Shown one piece after another: positions 17,345-25,105 of a DNA stretch of 40,601 nucleotides. Location: contig JADFHN010000034.1 in assembly GCA_022567155.1 (NCBI GenBank), positions 1 to 40,601 of the forward strand. The letters run 5' to 3'. How positions within the stretch are numbered: position 1 is the stretch's first letter; each line of letters starts with the position of its first letter. The translations under genes and the position numbers were made by a program. Source of the stretch: Bacteroidota bacterium. GTDB lineage: Bacteria; Bacteroidota; Bacteroidia; Cytophagales; Cyclobacteriaceae. The notes below the pieces were generated by a model, which was not told the origin of the DNA, did no database searches, and worked only from the letters and a program-made list of their open reading frames with translations.

Positions 17345-18652
17345 ATGAAACTTAAATTTCTGACAATTGTACTCGTTGCAGGTATTTATCCGGTTTTTGG
17401 TCAAAGCGCCTGGCACTGGCCTGAAGATGAGCAAATGAAAGAAATGGCCGAAGAGAAGAACGTGCTGTATAATGATGCACGTAAAGGAGGCGATTTTGAG
17501 TCCGCAGCAAATGATCTTAGCTGGCTGCTCGAAAATACACCGGATCTGAATCCATCGTTATATATTAACGGTATAAAGATTTATAAGGAACTCACAAAGT
17601 CAACTTCGGGTGAAAAACTAAACCAATATCAGAATAAAGTAATGGAACTCTATGACCTGCGCGTCAAATATTTCAATCAGGAAGCACAGGTGCTCGACCG
17701 GAAAGCCTATGACGCTTACAGGTATTATAAAGGTGACAAATCAAAATATACATGGTTATTTGAACTCTTTGAAAAAACCTATGAACTCAATGGCAACAAT
17801 ATTGGATCTCATAATCTGGTAGCCTATATGGATGTAATCCGGAAATACAAACTATCAGAAGGTGATCTGAGTGATGATGATGTTCTTGACCGGTACACAA
17901 TAGTAACCAATATCATCGATTATAAAATTGCCAACGGATCGGATAAGACCAAGATGGAAAAAACTAAAAACTTCGTTGACAAAATGCTCACAGAAATGAT
18001 TACCGTTGACTGTGACTTTATTTCAAACAATCTTGGTAAAAAACTAAAAGAAAAGCCGGATGATCTGGACCTTGCCAAGAAAATTCTGAGCCTTTCAATA
18101 TCAGCAGGCTGTACAAATCAGGATATCTTTCTTGTGGCAGCAAAGGTTGTCCAGGAAAAGGAGCCTGATTATGGTATGGCCAAAGTGATTGGCACTAAGC
18201 TGGCAGCAAGCGGCAAGTATGAATCGGCTGTATTATATTACAATGCTGCACTTAAACTGGCTGATACAGGTCGGAAAAAATCCGATATTTATTTCGAACT
18301 TGGCCGGCAGTACACGCAACGTAGGATGAAATCGCAGGCACGTGCTAATTTTTTGGAATCTGTAAAAGCAGATCCCACACGTAAAAAAGCCTATAAACTT
18401 ATCGGTGATTTATACATGTTCAGCTATGATGAATGTAAAAAAGGAGAAAGCAAGGTCGAAGACCGTGCTGTTTTTATTGCAGCTTACAACATGTACAAAA
18501 AGGCAGGAGAGCCAAAATCAATGGCCAGCGCCAAAGAACAGTTTCCTTCTATCGAAGATCTATTTACAGAGAATTACAACGAAGGCGATTCATTCAAAGT
18601 AGGATGCTGGATTAACAAGTCCGTAACTTTACAAAGAAGACCTGAAAGCTGA
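17345..18652 (+). CDS. Secreted TPR-repeat protein
   Basis: The 435-residue product has a signal peptide (KLKFLTIVLVAGIYPVFGQS, cleavage near residue 20) and is otherwise almost wholly helical. Clear TPR-like units lie near residues 275-355: MAKVIGTKLAASGKYESAVL, YYNAALKLADTG, IYFELGRQYTQRRMKSQAR, FLESVKADPTRKKAYKLIGD. Earlier helices such as ARKGGDFESAANDLSWLLEN are also TPR-like. There is no enzymatic motif. Related periplasmic TPR proteins of Bacteroidota act as scaffolds in envelope complexes, but no partner is encoded nearby. Three cysteines (in CDFIS, SAGCTNQ, YDECKKGES) and one more in VGCWINKS could form disulfides outside the cytoplasm. A terminator follows. Confidence 0.8.
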   Translation: MKLKFLTIVLVAGIYPVFGQSAWHWPEDEQMKEMAEEKNVLYNDARKGGDFESAANDLSWLLENTPDLNPSLYINGIKIYKELTKSTSGEKLNQYQNKVMELYDLRVKYFNQEAQVLDRKAYDAYRYYKGDKSKYTWLFELFEKTYELNGNNIGSHNLVAYMDVIRKYKLSEGDLSDDDVLDRYTIVTNIIDYKIANGSDKTKMEKTKNFVDKMLTEMITVDCDFISNNLGKKLKEKPDDLDLAKKILSLSISAGCTNQDIFLVAAKVVQEKEPDYGMAKVIGTKLAASGKYESAVLYYNAALKLADTGRKKSDIYFELGRQYTQRRMKSQARANFLESVKADPTRKKAYKLIGDLYMFSYDECKKGESKVEDRAVFIAAYNMYKKAGEPKSMASAKEQFPSIEDLFTENYNEGDSFKVGCWINKSVTLQRRPES

Positions 18653-18686
18653 TCCGGTTTAACCTGAAGACAAAAGAATTATTAAA

Positions 18687-18713
18687 AGGAGGCAAGTAAT
18701 GCCTCCTATTTTT
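18687..18713 (+). terminator. Rho-independent terminator after the TPR gene
   Basis: A perfect 8-bp stem AGGAGGCA / TGCCTCCT (18687-18694, 18700-18707) has a 5-nt loop AGTAA and is followed by ATTTTTG. It lies 35 bases after the TPR stop codon. Confidence 0.85.
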
Positions 18714-18905
18714 GTTATTGCCTCTATCTGAATTCTATGGTAAACCAACTACAGCAGGCACTGTGAGCACACGTGCATACTCCAGGACTTGTAAGGATCA
18801 CTCCATCTTTTAATAATTTACGCCGGAATCACCTGTAATGCAGATAAATCTTCCGCATCAATACCATAACCGGAATAAAAGCGTACTACTGTTAAAAATA
18901 CTTCA

Positions 18906-19784
18906 TTACTCTTCGCCAATCCAAATTTCGTCCACAAGCCTCGAATCGAGAACTGTCATCTCTCCGCTGTCATCAAAATCAACCTGTTTTACATATCCGT
19001 AGTGATACCATTTTCCATCTTCCATCGTGTATGTAAATGGCACGGTAGTACCTACCTGCCTGGAGCCCTGGGGATGCTGGAGTTTAATATATTCGGTATA
19101 AATACTGCCATCAAATTCCCATATACCCGACCCCAATCCTATCACTTCACCTCCCTAGCTTTCACTGTTATATCGAACCCAAACAAAATTTGTGGGTGTA
19201 ATCAGTTTTATATATCCTACAAAATCAGGATAGACATCATAGGTAGCCGATGATTCGGTGGACTTATATCCGATAAGGTTCCAGGTTTTTATCATTTCAG
19301 GATGATCGGTTTCACCTTCAATCTGCACCCATTTCTCTTCAATTTTACTTGTATCGGTAACCACCAACTCACCTGTTTCCGAATCAAACTCCATTACCTT
19401 TGCGTAGCCTGTATAATACCAGATACCGTCTTTTATCCGCGCATCAAAAGGTATGGTCTGACCCAATAAACTGGACCCGACAGGATGAAAAAACTCAATG
19501 TTTTCTTTATATACATTTCCTTCAAACGTATAGGAGCCTCCTCCTGCTCCATTTAGCTTATCTTCTTTTACATGGTATCCAAACCATACAAAATGCGTAG
19601 GTGTAAGGTGCTTCTGATAAATAAGTTCTTCGTCAGCTTTTTGCCACTCTGTAGCACCATCTGGTAGTACTTCCAGTAACTTCCAGGAGCCCTGAATATC
19701 AACGGGTTCTTCTTAGACGGCTTGTTCCGAACATCCGAAAGAGAGGAGAATACCAGTCAAAAATAGTAGATTCAATGTTTTCAT
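18906..19784 (-). pseudogene. Two-domain lipocalin-like lipoprotein interrupted by two in-frame stops
   Basis: From ATG at 19782-19784 a single frame of 293 codons runs to the stop at 18906-18908. It has no frameshift but two internal stops: TAA at codon 24 (19713-19715) and TAG at codon 210 (19155-19157). The N-terminus MKTLNLLFLTGILLSFGCSE is a lipoprotein signal with Cys19. After the first stop come two related units of about 115-130 residues. Unit 1 has HLTPTHFVWFGYHVKED, GGGSYTFEGNVYKENIEFFH, TIPFDARIKDGIWYYTGYAK. Unit 2 has KLITPTNFVWVRYNSES, GSGIWEFDGSIYTEYIKLQH, TVPFTYTMEDGKWYHYGYVK. The pattern suggests a lipocalin-like (possibly DUF4488-type) fold. Each stop is one base away from a sense codon. 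Confidence 0.8.
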
Positions 19785-19893
19785 AACATCAGGTTTACGT
19801 GGTTCAATATACGTATTCAAGCTTACTTTACGATTTTCTTTGAAAAATAAATTCCCTAATACATCCGAGTTCATTTATATTCGATGGTCACAC

Positions 19894-19901
19894 TATCTTT
19901 G
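19894..19901 (+). promoter_or_regulatory. Candidate -7 promoter element for rlmN, implying a near-leaderless mRNA
   Basis: TATCTTTG is an exact match to TAnnTTTG and ends six bases before the rlmN ATG at 19907. Transcription from it would begin at or within a few bases of the start codon. No convincing -33 TTTG is seen at the usual distance. Confidence 0.45.
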
Positions 19902-19906
19902 TAAAT

Positions 19907-20941
19907 ATGGCAAAGGTTGATATACGTAAACTAAATGATTCAGAACTGGCTGACTTTTTTATGAAAAATAATGAAAAGGAGTTCAGAATCAGGCAGATAA
20001 ACGAATGGCTCTGGAAAAAATCAGTTACTGATTTTGACGTTATGTCCAACCTTTCGGTAAAATTGCGCGAACTGCTGAATAATAGCTTTACAATAAACAA
20101 TGTGGTGATCGACCACAGCCAGGTAAGTGCAGATGGCACTATAAAATCAGCTTTCAGACTTTATGACGACAATTTTGTAGAAGGTGTACTAATACCTTCG
20201 GGTAGCCGGTTAACCGCATGTATTTCATCACAAGTGGGTTGCTCCTTATCCTGCAAATTTTGTGCAACCGGATACCTTGAAATGAAAAGGAACCTGGATG
20301 CAGCAGAAATCTATGACCAGGTAGTGCTGATAAACAAACAGGCCCAAAATACTTTTGGAAAATCCCTGACTAACATAGTTTATATGGGTATGGGCGAACC
20401 ACTGTTGAATTACAACAATGTGATGAAGTCAATTTATTTAATCACCTCTGAGGAAGGCCTCAATATGTCTTCAGGACGGATCACCCTCTCTACGGCCGGA
20501 ATAGCTAAAATGATTGTGAAACTGGGAGAAGATAAAGTGAAATTCAATTTGGCACTGTCGCTACATGCGGCAGACGATGTAAAAAGAAATAAAATTATGC
20601 CTATAAATGAAACAAATTCACTCCCCGTACTTCGTGATGCATTACAGTTTTATTACAAGTCCACAAAAAATCCGATCACATTTGAGTACATCCTTTTTAA
20701 TAAATTCAACGACAGCATCGAGGATGCTAAAAAACTGGTCAGGTTTACCAGACACTTCCCGAGTAAAGTAAATATCATTGAATACAACCCCATTTCGGAA
20801 GCTGATTTTACTAAGGCAAACTCATTCACAGCAGATGTTTTCAGGAGTTTTCTTGAAAAAAATGGAGTAAATGCCCGGATTCGTCGCAGCCGTGGCAAGG
20901 ATATTGACGCGGCCTGTGGTCAACTGGCCAACAAATCATGA
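19907..20941 (+). CDS. rlmN: Dual-specificity 23S rRNA/tRNA (adenine-C2) methyltransferase
   Basis: The 344-residue radical-SAM enzyme methylates C2 of A2503 in 23S rRNA and A37 in some tRNAs. The iron-sulfur motif CxxxCxxC is C112, C116, C119 in QVGCSLSCKFCATG. The second mechanistic cysteine is C337 near the end (DAACGQLANKS). YMGMGEPLLNYNNV is the SAM-binding GGEP-equivalent, and ITLSTAG, NLALSLHA and MPINETN are further signature strands. The N-terminal accessory domain (RQINEWLWKKSVTDFDVMS) contacts RNA. It is complete and normal in length, and converges on the rhomboid A gene with a five-base gap. Confidence 0.97.
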   Translation: MAKVDIRKLNDSELADFFMKNNEKEFRIRQINEWLWKKSVTDFDVMSNLSVKLRELLNNSFTINNVVIDHSQVSADGTIKSAFRLYDDNFVEGVLIPSGSRLTACISSQVGCSLSCKFCATGYLEMKRNLDAAEIYDQVVLINKQAQNTFGKSLTNIVYMGMGEPLLNYNNVMKSIYLITSEEGLNMSSGRITLSTAGIAKMIVKLGEDKVKFNLALSLHAADDVKRNKIMPINETNSLPVLRDALQFYYKSTKNPITFEYILFNKFNDSIEDAKKLVRFTRHFPSKVNIIEYNPISEADFTKANSFTADVFRSFLEKNGVNARIRRSRGKDIDAACGQLANKS

Positions 20942-20946
20942 CCAGG

Positions 20947-21900
20947 CTATTTTTTCGATGCATTAAAAAGCTTTTGCTTCTCGGCTTTTGAAAGGCTTTC
21001 ATAGCCTGACTGTGATATTTTGTCGAGTATAGTGTCTATTTCGGCCTGGTCGGGGGATGCCGGAGATTTTACCCGTTCATTTTTTACGCTTTTATTGGTT
21101 GATTTTGCTTTGCCACTGCTATACGTAACCTTGATTTTTGGCTGCCGAACAAACAGACTCTTAACAATTGCGATCACACTGAATATCCAGGTTCCATGGT
21201 CATTTCCTTTCTGCAGTTGTCTAATATAAAAGTACCCGATAGCAGCACCTCCCAGATGTGCGATATTACCACCTGCATTTACTCCGGGGATGCTGAAAAA
21301 TGACAACAGAATGTAAAATATTGCGATATATTTTATGCGTACCGGTCCGAACAGCATCAAATACAGCGTATAATTCGGCATAAAAACCGCTGCACCTACC
21401 ACAACGGCAAAAACTCCCGCTGATGCCCCCAGCATATATGTATAGGGTACAACATCCTCAAACTGCGGAAGCAGATTATATAGCAGAATATACAGCAGTC
21501 CACCGGTTAAACCTCCCAAAACATATAAACTCACCACTCTTTTATCTCCAAGAAACTCCTTTATGAGTTTTCCGAACCAGTATAAAAACAGCATATTAAA
21601 AAGAATATGGAAGAAATTTACATGTGCAAAAAAGTATGTGATCAGTGTCCATGGATGTGTGATAAACGTAAATGGATCAGCAGGTAGTTCGATAAATTGT
21701 AAAATCCGACAAAACAAATCACCTGACCCTGCCACGCATTGGCTGGGCCTGAATTCCGTCAGCCCGGCAAACCATAAAATTACTCCGAGGGAATTTAAAA
21801 ACACAAAAACGGCAACGTTAACCAGGATGATCTGCATCAGGCTGTTGTCCTGTTTTCTGAACGCGTACTTAAATTCTTCAAGTATTCCTCCACTGTTCAT
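20947..21900 (-). CDS. Rhomboid-family intramembrane serine protease A, with cytosolic tail
   Basis: The 317-residue product has about six TM helices. The catalytic pair is S160 in LGASAGVFA and H215 in NIAHLGGAAIGY. The HxxxN element is HILFN (98-102) in AHVNFFHILFNM. After the last TM (about 225) comes a 90-residue cytosolic tail, rich in Lys/Ser and then helical (EIDTILDKISQSGYESL, SKAEKQKLFNASKK). This tail form is often seen in Bacteroidota rhomboids. The enzyme would cut single-pass membrane substrates within the bilayer. It is last in the minus-strand run with mutL and rhomboid B. Confidence 0.93.
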   Translation of the reverse strand: MNSGGILEEFKYAFRKQDNSLMQIILVNVAVFVFLNSLGVILWFAGLTEFRPSQCVAGSGDLFCRILQFIELPADPFTFITHPWTLITYFFAHVNFFHILFNMLFLYWFGKLIKEFLGDKRVVSLYVLGGLTGGLLYILLYNLLPQFEDVVPYTYMLGASAGVFAVVVGAAVFMPNYTLYLMLFGPVRIKYIAIFYILLSFFSIPGVNAGGNIAHLGGAAIGYFYIRQLQKGNDHGTWIFSVIAIVKSLFVRQPKIKVTYSSGKAKSTNKSVKNERVKSPASPDQAEIDTILDKISQSGYESLSKAEKQKLFNASKK

Positions 21901-21965
21901 CTAATAGCTTTCGTTTTGTGTTACTAATTTTTCCTTAAAAATGAATTTACCGCAGGTTGCGGATT

Positions 21966-22757
21966 TCAATAAAACCGATTTCTGTCCTTTTGCCAAATTT
22001 TAATTAGAATAAATGCAAATACCATTCCTCCGAGATGGGCGAAGTGCGCCACGTTGTCTCCCGGATTGTCAGAAAATCCCGAATATAATGCAATCCCTCC
22101 TAATATCAGGGCCAGATACTTCGCTTTTATCGGTATCGGTGGAAATAGCAGCATGAACTGCGTATTAGGAAAAAGTAAGGCAATAGCCATTAGCAGTCCG
22201 TAAATGGCGCCTGAAGCGCCCACCATTGGAATACCAAGCTTCAGATTATAAACTTCCCTGACCACCGATTTAGTCTCCTGCTCAAGTGAAATATTGTTCG
22301 GATGGTCATAATAATTCTCATACAGATTATGCACACTTGCATTTCTGAAGGTATAGTATTGGGTAATGTATCTGTAAAACTCATCCGGATTAGGATTATA
22401 CTCATAACTTGTCATTGCATTTTCCATAGGCTTAAGTTGTGTAAAGGCAATGCCGTTATAAATCAACCCTGCTCCTAATCCACATGTGAGGTAAAACACA
22501 AGAAATTTTTTCGACCCCCAGAATTGTTCCAGTAACGGACCTAGAAAAAACAAACCCAACATATTGAAAAAAATATGACCCAGGCCCCCGTGGGCAAACA
22601 TATAGGTCAAGAACTGAAACGGATAAAAGGTCGGTGATGCAAAATAATACAAACCCAATATCTCATTAAGTTTCCCAAACCCGAAAAAATATGTAACCGC
22701 AAATACAATTACGTTTGCCAGCAGCAGGTTTTTTACTATCGGTGTAAGTCTTCTCAT
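21966..22757 (-). CDS. Rhomboid-family intramembrane serine protease B
   Basis: The 263-residue product has a six-TM rhomboid core with S182 in VGASGAIYG and H241 in NVAHFAHLGGM. The oxyanion-side HIFFN is at 61-65. Between the third and fourth hydrophobic segments lies a long hydrophilic insertion (about 105-175, including NPNPDEFYRY, NNISLEQETKSVVREVYNLK) not found in GlpG-like minimal rhomboids. The stop lies 65 bases before rhomboid A and the start is three bases from the mutL stop, so the three genes are probably one operon. The two rhomboids are only moderately alike outside the catalytic motifs, so this is not a fresh duplication. Confidence 0.93.
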   Translation of the reverse strand: MRRLTPIVKNLLLANVIVFAVTYFFGFGKLNEILGLYYFASPTFYPFQFLTYMFAHGGLGHIFFNMLGLFFLGPLLEQFWGSKKFLVFYLTCGLGAGLIYNGIAFTQLKPMENAMTSYEYNPNPDEFYRYITQYYTFRNASVHNLYENYYDHPNNISLEQETKSVVREVYNLKLGIPMVGASGAIYGLLMAIALLFPNTQFMLLFPPIPIKAKYLALILGGIALYSGFSDNPGDNVAHFAHLGGMVFAFILIKIWQKDRNRFY

Positions 22758-22760
22758 AAA

Positions 22761-24596
22761 TCAGGTAAAAAACGATTCAATTTTGTTCAAATCTAGAATA
22801 AAAATTATCAACTGGCCATCCGGAGCAAAATTCGGGGTACTACAGGCAAACAAATTATCAATCAATGCATTCATCTCTTCTGAGGTCAGTTTCACTCCCG
22901 GCCTGATTGCCGTACGTTTTGCCAGTGCTCTTGCAAGATTTTCATTTTTGGGGAGCGAAAGCTCGGATTTATTAATTTTATACTGCTCCAACAGCTCTTC
23001 AAAAAGCTTTTTTTCATTAATACCGGTAAGCTCTGACGGGTAGCCGTTTATGACAATGCTATTGGATCCAAAATCCTCGAAATCAAACCCAAGTGCTTTG
23101 ACCTCCTTCTTTATATCTTGCAGCAGGGCAAAGTCTCCGGGATTCAATGTAACCGTTTGAGGAAACAACGCCTGCTGGGTCAAAGAAACATGCGTTTGAA
23201 GCTGGTTTTGAAATTTTTCGTATAAAATACGCTCGTGTGCCCGCATAATGTCAATCAGAATCATTCCCGATTTCACCTGGGATACAATATACTTTCCGTG
23301 TAGCAGAAATATGAAGTCATTCTGAACCATATCCAGGTTGTCGCCTGGAACAACCGCACCTGATGCTCCCGGAGAAGTTGCACCAGTAAGGCTCGGAAAC
23401 GTAATTTCAACTCCTTTTTCCGATGGCTGATCATCCACACTGCGTTGAAGCACATTTTGATATAACTGGCCCCATTGTTCGATATCCTGCCTGGTTGGCT
23501 GTGTCGAACTAAACCGGGAATAATTTCTTTCTGCAATAGTCTCAAACCGCCGTGTATGTGCTTTACCGAAATTGATATCCGACTCAAAATCAATAGATGG
23601 GCTGATGTTATGAGCTCCGAGCGCTTGCCTGATCGCCGACCTGATGACTCCATATACTGATCGTTCATCGGCAAATTTAATCTCAGTTTTTGTGGGGTGT
23701 ACGTTCACATCGATATGAGCCGGATCAATAGTAATAAACAGCACGTAGAATGGAAAATAGTCCGAACCAATCAGCCCCTCATATGCATTCAGCACTGCAT
23801 GATTCAGGTAACCTGACCGGATATAACGATTATTCACGAAGAAGTATTGTTCGCCTCGCGTTTTTCTTGCCGATTCAGGCTTCCCAATATACCCTTTTAT
23901 GGAAAGATGGTCAGTTTCTTCATCTACGGTCACCAGTTGTTCCCGGTAATTCTTGCCAAGCAGGTTCACAATACGCTGGCTCAGTTTCTCCTTCCGGAGG
24001 TTATATGATTCCAGATCGTTCTGGTACAGTGAAAAAGAAATATTTGGTCTTGACAAGGCAATTCGCTGGAATTCTTCTACCACATGCCGCATTTCAACCC
24101 CGTTTGATTTCAGGAAATTACGCCGGGCAGGGATATTGTAAAACAGGTTTTTTACGGAAACGGAAGTACCTTTTGCGCAAGCTGCCGGGTGTTGCGATTT
24201 TACACGTGAAGCCTCTGTTTCCAGTGCAGTGCCAAGGTCGCTGTCTTCCGTGCGGGTTTTAATATCCATTTGCGACACCGCTGCAATAGAGGCCAGCGCT
24301 TCCCCTCTGAAACCCATGGTGGTTACCCGAAACAGGTCTTCTGTTTTACGGATTTTAGAGGTAGCATGACGCTCCAGGCTCATGCGTGCATCCGTTTCGG
24401 TCATACCTGCCCCATCGTCGATCACCTGTACCAGTGTTTTTCCTGCATCTTTAATCATTACGCTAATTTGCCGGGCATCTGCGTCCACCGCATTCTCCAT
24501 TAGCTCTTTGACCACCGACGCCGGACGCTGCACCACCTCACCGGCAGCAATCTGGTTGGCAATACTATCAGGCAGAAGTTGAATTACATCGGTCAT
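22761..24596 (-). CDS. mutL: DNA mismatch repair protein MutL
   Basis: The 611-residue product has the GHKL ATPase N-domain: E31 and N35 in KELMENAVDADA, DDGAGM (60-65) and GFRGEAL (95-101). A linker (about 335-420) leads to the dimerisation domain. The endonuclease motif DQHAxxExxxxE of many MutL proteins appears here as DIMRAHERILYE: the Asp and both Glu are kept, but Gln-His-Ala is replaced. The C-terminal CPHGRP zinc motif is absent (ACSTPNFAPDGQ instead). QQALFPQTV resembles a sliding-clamp-binding motif. MutL couples mismatch recognition by MutS to strand removal. It heads the run with the rhomboid genes; the membrane protein gene upstream ends ten bases before its start. Confidence 0.96.
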   Translation of the reverse strand: MTDVIQLLPDSIANQIAAGEVVQRPASVVKELMENAVDADARQISVMIKDAGKTLVQVIDDGAGMTETDARMSLERHATSKIRKTEDLFRVTTMGFRGEALASIAAVSQMDIKTRTEDSDLGTALETEASRVKSQHPAACAKGTSVSVKNLFYNIPARRNFLKSNGVEMRHVVEEFQRIALSRPNISFSLYQNDLESYNLRKEKLSQRIVNLLGKNYREQLVTVDEETDHLSIKGYIGKPESARKTRGEQYFFVNNRYIRSGYLNHAVLNAYEGLIGSDYFPFYVLFITIDPAHIDVNVHPTKTEIKFADERSVYGVIRSAIRQALGAHNISPSIDFESDINFGKAHTRRFETIAERNYSRFSSTQPTRQDIEQWGQLYQNVLQRSVDDQPSEKGVEITFPSLTGATSPGASGAVVPGDNLDMVQNDFIFLLHGKYIVSQVKSGMILIDIMRAHERILYEKFQNQLQTHVSLTQQALFPQTVTLNPGDFALLQDIKKEVKALGFDFEDFGSNSIVINGYPSELTGINEKKLFEELLEQYKINKSELSLPKNENLARALAKRTAIRPGVKLTSEEMNALIDNLFACSTPNFAPDGQLIIFILDLNKIESFFT

Positions 24597-24606
24597 GCAA
24601 CAGATA

Positions 24607-24960
24607 TTATTTTTTCCTGAATTTTAATAGAATATAAATGGACAGCCCGAAGCCTGCCAAAATATATAAGACGACATTTCCCCAATAAAGATATCCAATC
24701 GAACTAAAAATGAGCATTACCATGATAGTAAATCTGATCATACCTGTTTTGTTTTCCGAGAAATTGGATTTACGGTGAAAAGATCCGACTATTCTTGAAT
24801 TGTATTCTTCTGCATTTTCGGCACTATCCGATTTTTCTTTCATCTCTCTTTTGATGAGCCAGGTACGATTCTCGATTTCCTCTTTTATTGGATCGTAATA
24901 GCGCGGTTGCAAATCGAACCGCTTATGCGCAGGGGTTTTGAATAGTGACGGAAATCTCAT
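24607..24960 (-). CDS. Small conserved membrane protein, unknown function
   Basis: The 117-residue product has a basic, polar N-terminal half (KRFDLQPRYYDPIKEEIENR, SRIVGSFHRKS) and two hydrophobic segments at about 75-110 (MIRFTIMVMLIFSSIGYLYW, NVVLYILAGFGLSIYILL), ending in KFRKK. The N-terminal 'FDxxPRYYDPxKEE' pattern looks like a conserved Bacteroidota protein found beside mutL; this is recollection and not a database result. It is ten bases upstream of mutL on the same strand and likely co-transcribed. The length, tidy composition and tight spacing support a real gene. Confidence 0.75.
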   Translation of the reverse strand: MRFPSLFKTPAHKRFDLQPRYYDPIKEEIENRTWLIKREMKEKSDSAENAEEYNSRIVGSFHRKSNFSENKTGMIRFTIMVMLIFSSIGYLYWGNVVLYILAGFGLSIYILLKFRKK

Positions 24961-25105
24961 TTACGGTTTCTTAATGGCAAAAAAAAAGGTTTATTTGTTA
25001 AAAAGTTAACTTAAACTTATTTATCAATATTTTGAAGGAACAAAATTAGGGTATATATTATTCTAATCATACACGGGCAATGATGTGATATCTGAAAAAG
25101 TTATT

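Noticed and set aside
18906-19784. Stop-codon reassignment or programmed read-through in the lipocalin-like gene
   Set aside because: Both TAA and TAG are interrupted sites, while all three stop codons end intact genes in this window, so a code change is not supported; no recoding structure was recognised.
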